From the NCBI GenBank assembly GCA_017936205.1, contig JAGBGB010000019.1, positions 1 to 7,362 on the forward strand: DNA of 7,362 nucleotides, in the 5' to 3' direction. A model generated the notes under the pieces. That model ran no database searches. It had not been told where the DNA came from and saw nothing but the letters and a program-made list of their open reading frames with translations. The DNA is from Oscillospiraceae bacterium (GTDB lineage: Bacteria > Bacillota > Clostridia > Oscillospirales > Oscillospiraceae). Positions 5,698 through 7,362 of this stretch are shown here, one piece after another; within the stretch, counting starts at the first letter, position 1; each line of letters opens with the position of its first letter. The translations under genes and the position numbers were made by a program.

Positions 5698-5704
5698 AGC
5701 CACA

Positions 5705-7362
5705 CTGCGAAAGCTAAAGAAATATTTCCAAAAAGGCACCCTCCGAGAGGTCGTTCGAGAAACCGGCTGGATCTACCGCCACATGCGTGCTTATAAGCGA
5801 GGAATCTTCCAATTCGTGCTCCTTGGATTACTGGCAACAGCATTGAGCATCTTGGCTGCTTTAGCCTCCAAGGAGCTGTTCAACTCTATTGTGCACATCG
5901 GTGCCTATGAAGGCTACGGTGGCTGGCGGATCCTCACCTACGGTTCAGCCGTAGTAATGCTTGCAATTTTAAACATTCTCCTGAGTGCCTTCACCTCCCA
6001 TTTCAGTGCAAAGGTCAATCTGAAAATTTCCAACACCCTGCGTGCAGAGGTTTTCGAGCTGTTCCTGAATACGGATTGGGAATCCCTGCATCAATACCAC
6101 TCCGGCGATCTTCTCAGCCGCATCAATACAGATGTCACCACAGTGGCAGGCAGTGTTCTGGGCTGGGTTCCCACCCTGATCATTCAGTCCACCCGTTTTC
6201 TCGCCTCCCTTGCTGTCATTCTGCTGTACGATCCCACTATGGCTGTGATCTCCCTTTTAACTGCACCGGTATCCATGCTGGCAGCCAAGCCCTTCTTGGG
6301 AAAGATGCGGCAGCTCAGCGGAGAAATGCGGGAAGTCAGTGCAGAAATGATGGCCTTCCATGAGGAGGCTCTGCAAACCGCACAGAACATTAAGGCATTC
6401 AATTTGGTTGAGGTCTTCGTTTCCAAGCTCTATCAGGTGCAGCAGAAATTCTACGACACTTCTATGAGCTTTACCCACATTTCTGTGAAGAATTCCTCTT
6501 TCCTGTCCGCCTGCAGCACTGTGATCAGCTACTCCTGCCTTGGCTGGGGTGCTTACCGTCTGTGGGCGCATCAGATCGACTTCGGTACAATGATCCTGTT
6601 CATTCAATTAGCCGGCTATCTATCCACCTCCCTGTCTGCACTGATCAAGCTGGTCCCCTCTGCCATTGAATGCACCACTTCTGCTCGCCGGATCATGACC
6701 ATTCTGGATCTGCCCCGAGAGAATTTGGAGGATGCGGAGCGAATCCGTCAGCTGATCGCAACACAGAAGCCCATTGAGCTGGAACTGAGGGATCTGCAAT
6801 TCTCCTATCAGTCACGGAATCTGGTTCTGGATTCTCTTCAGCTCTGCATTAAGCCCAATGAACTGATCGCCATCGTAGGTCCCTCCGGCAGCGGAAAAAC
6901 CACCCTATTCCGTATTCTTCTGGGTTTGCTTTCTCCCAGCAGCGGAATCGCTCAGGTCCACTGTGACGGTCAGACCTTGCCCCTATCCCCCTCCACGAGA
7001 GCCCTGTTTTCCTATGTACCACAGGATAACGTGATCTTCTCCGGCACCATTGCGCAAACCCTTCGGCTGGTAAAGCCCGATGCCACGGACGAAGAGCTGT
7101 ACGATGCCCTGAGGCTTGCTTGTGCAGAGGATTTTGTACGGAAGCTACCTGACGGGATCCACTGTCAGCTCAAGGAGCGGGGCAGTTCCCTTTCCGTAGG
7201 GCAGAATCAGCGTCTTGCCATTGCCCGCGCCATTCTGGCAGATGCTCCTATCCTACTGCTTGATGAGGTCACCTCTGCCTTAGATTTGGAAACCGAAGAG
7301 CAGGTGCTTGCCAACATTGCTTCCATGAAGCATAAGACCTGCATTCTCTCCACCCACCGTCC
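5705..7362 (+). CDS. ABC exporter, fused membrane and ATPase domains (3' end outside window)
   Basis: At least 552 residues of a type I (MsbA-like) exporter half-transporter; such proteins work as dimers and move lipids, peptides or lipid-linked compounds out of the cell. A basic amphipathic start (residues 1-35, LRKLKKYFQK...) leads into a six-helix domain (about 36-330) with the coupling-helix type sequence SGDLLSRINTDV. The ATPase domain shows Walker A GPSGSGKTT (392-400, Lys398), Q-loop Gln440 in YVPQDN, signature LSVGQ (496-500), Walker B ILLLDE with Asp520 and Glu521, D-loop SALD and switch His551. The chosen start is CTG because of the ribosome site; TTG at 5666 is in frame but has only weak AGGA ahead and would bury that site, while ATG at 5783 has no ribosome site and would cut off the N-terminal helix. 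It follows kinase 2 by 47 nt with no terminator, so probably the same operon. The substrate is unknown. Confidence 0.9.
   Translation, partial: MRKLKKYFQKGTLREVVRETGWIYRHMRAYKRGIFQFVLLGLLATALSILAALASKELFNSIVHIGAYEGYGGWRILTYGSAVVMLAILNILLSAFTSHFSAKVNLKISNTLRAEVFELFLNTDWESLHQYHSGDLLSRINTDVTTVAGSVLGWVPTLIIQSTRFLASLAVILLYDPTMAVISLLTAPVSMLAAKPFLGKMRQLSGEMREVSAEMMAFHEEALQTAQNIKAFNLVEVFVSKLYQVQQKFYDTSMSFTHISVKNSSFLSACSTVISYSCLGWGAYRLWAHQIDFGTMILFIQLAGYLSTSLSALIKLVPSAIECTTSARRIMTILDLPRENLEDAERIRQLIATQKPIELELRDLQFSYQSRNLVLDSLQLCIKPNELIAIVGPSGSGKTTLFRILLGLLSPSSGIAQVHCDGQTLPLSPSTRALFSYVPQDNVIFSGTIAQTLRLVKPDATDEELYDALRLACAEDFVRKLPDGIHCQLKERGSSLSVGQNQRLAIARAILADAPILLLDEVTSALDLETEEQVLANIASMKHKTCILSTHR

Noticed and set aside
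5658..5704. Possible terminator or separate promoter between kinase 2 and the exporter
   Set aside because: No hairpin with T-run and no paired -35/-10 boxes are seen in these 47 bases.
7190..7204. LSVGQ instead of LSGGQ in the exporter as a sign of a dead ATPase
   Set aside because: LSVGQ is a normal variant in several exporter families; Walker A, Walker B Glu and switch His are intact.
1..7362. CRISPR arrays, tRNA or rRNA genes, transposons, attachment sites
   Set aside because: No regularly spaced repeats, cloverleaf-type sequences, transposase frames or terminal inverted repeats were found on reading both strands.

Overview
The window looks like chromosomal DNA of a low-to-moderate-GC Firmicute, most likely a gut-type Clostridia/Oscillospiraceae member. 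This is inferred from strong AAAGGAGG-type ribosome sites, sigma-A promoters with TATAAT boxes, CpsB-type PHP phosphatases rather than Wzb, and a Gram-positive style of gap gene. The species cannot be named from the sequence alone.

Left part (1-925). Two genes are on the minus strand. The 5' part of a glyceraldehyde-3-phosphate dehydrogenase gene (gap, 1-317, running off the window) has its own promoter at 372-400, whose -35 box sits inside a 17-bp near-perfect palindrome (389-405) that looks like an operator. Upstream is a small PqqD-family gene (461-721) with a very good extended -10 promoter at 784-812. The 204 bases between pqqD and the next gene are a divergent regulatory region; two inverted copies of a 14-base element (820-833 and 889-902) flank it.

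Right part (926-7362). Five plus-strand genes are closely spaced with no visible terminator between them and look like one operon. They encode a CpsB/YwqE-type metal-dependent tyrosine phosphatase (926-1651), a membrane-anchored protein with cadherin/Ig-like DUF5011-type repeats (1697-2527), two consecutive fused Wzz-BY-kinase proteins (2540-4033 and 4026-5657, overlapping by 8 bases), and an ABC exporter with fused membrane and ATPase domains (5705 to beyond the window end). The exporter has no ATG, GTG or well-placed TTG behind its strong ribosome site; CTG at 5705 is the best start.

How they may work together. CpsB phosphatase plus BY-kinase is the classical phosphorelay-like switch that controls the length and export of capsule or exopolysaccharide: the kinase autophosphorylates its C-terminal tyrosine cluster and CpsB removes the phosphates. 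The locus differs from the textbook cps operon in three ways: the kinase and its Wzz-type activator are fused and duplicated in tandem, the tyrosine clusters are long YG repeats of different size (7 and about 15 tyrosines), and the set is accompanied by an Ig-like anchored protein, an ABC exporter and a divergently transcribed PqqD protein. No glycosyltransferases, flippase or polymerase lie in the window; they would be expected downstream if this is a polysaccharide locus.
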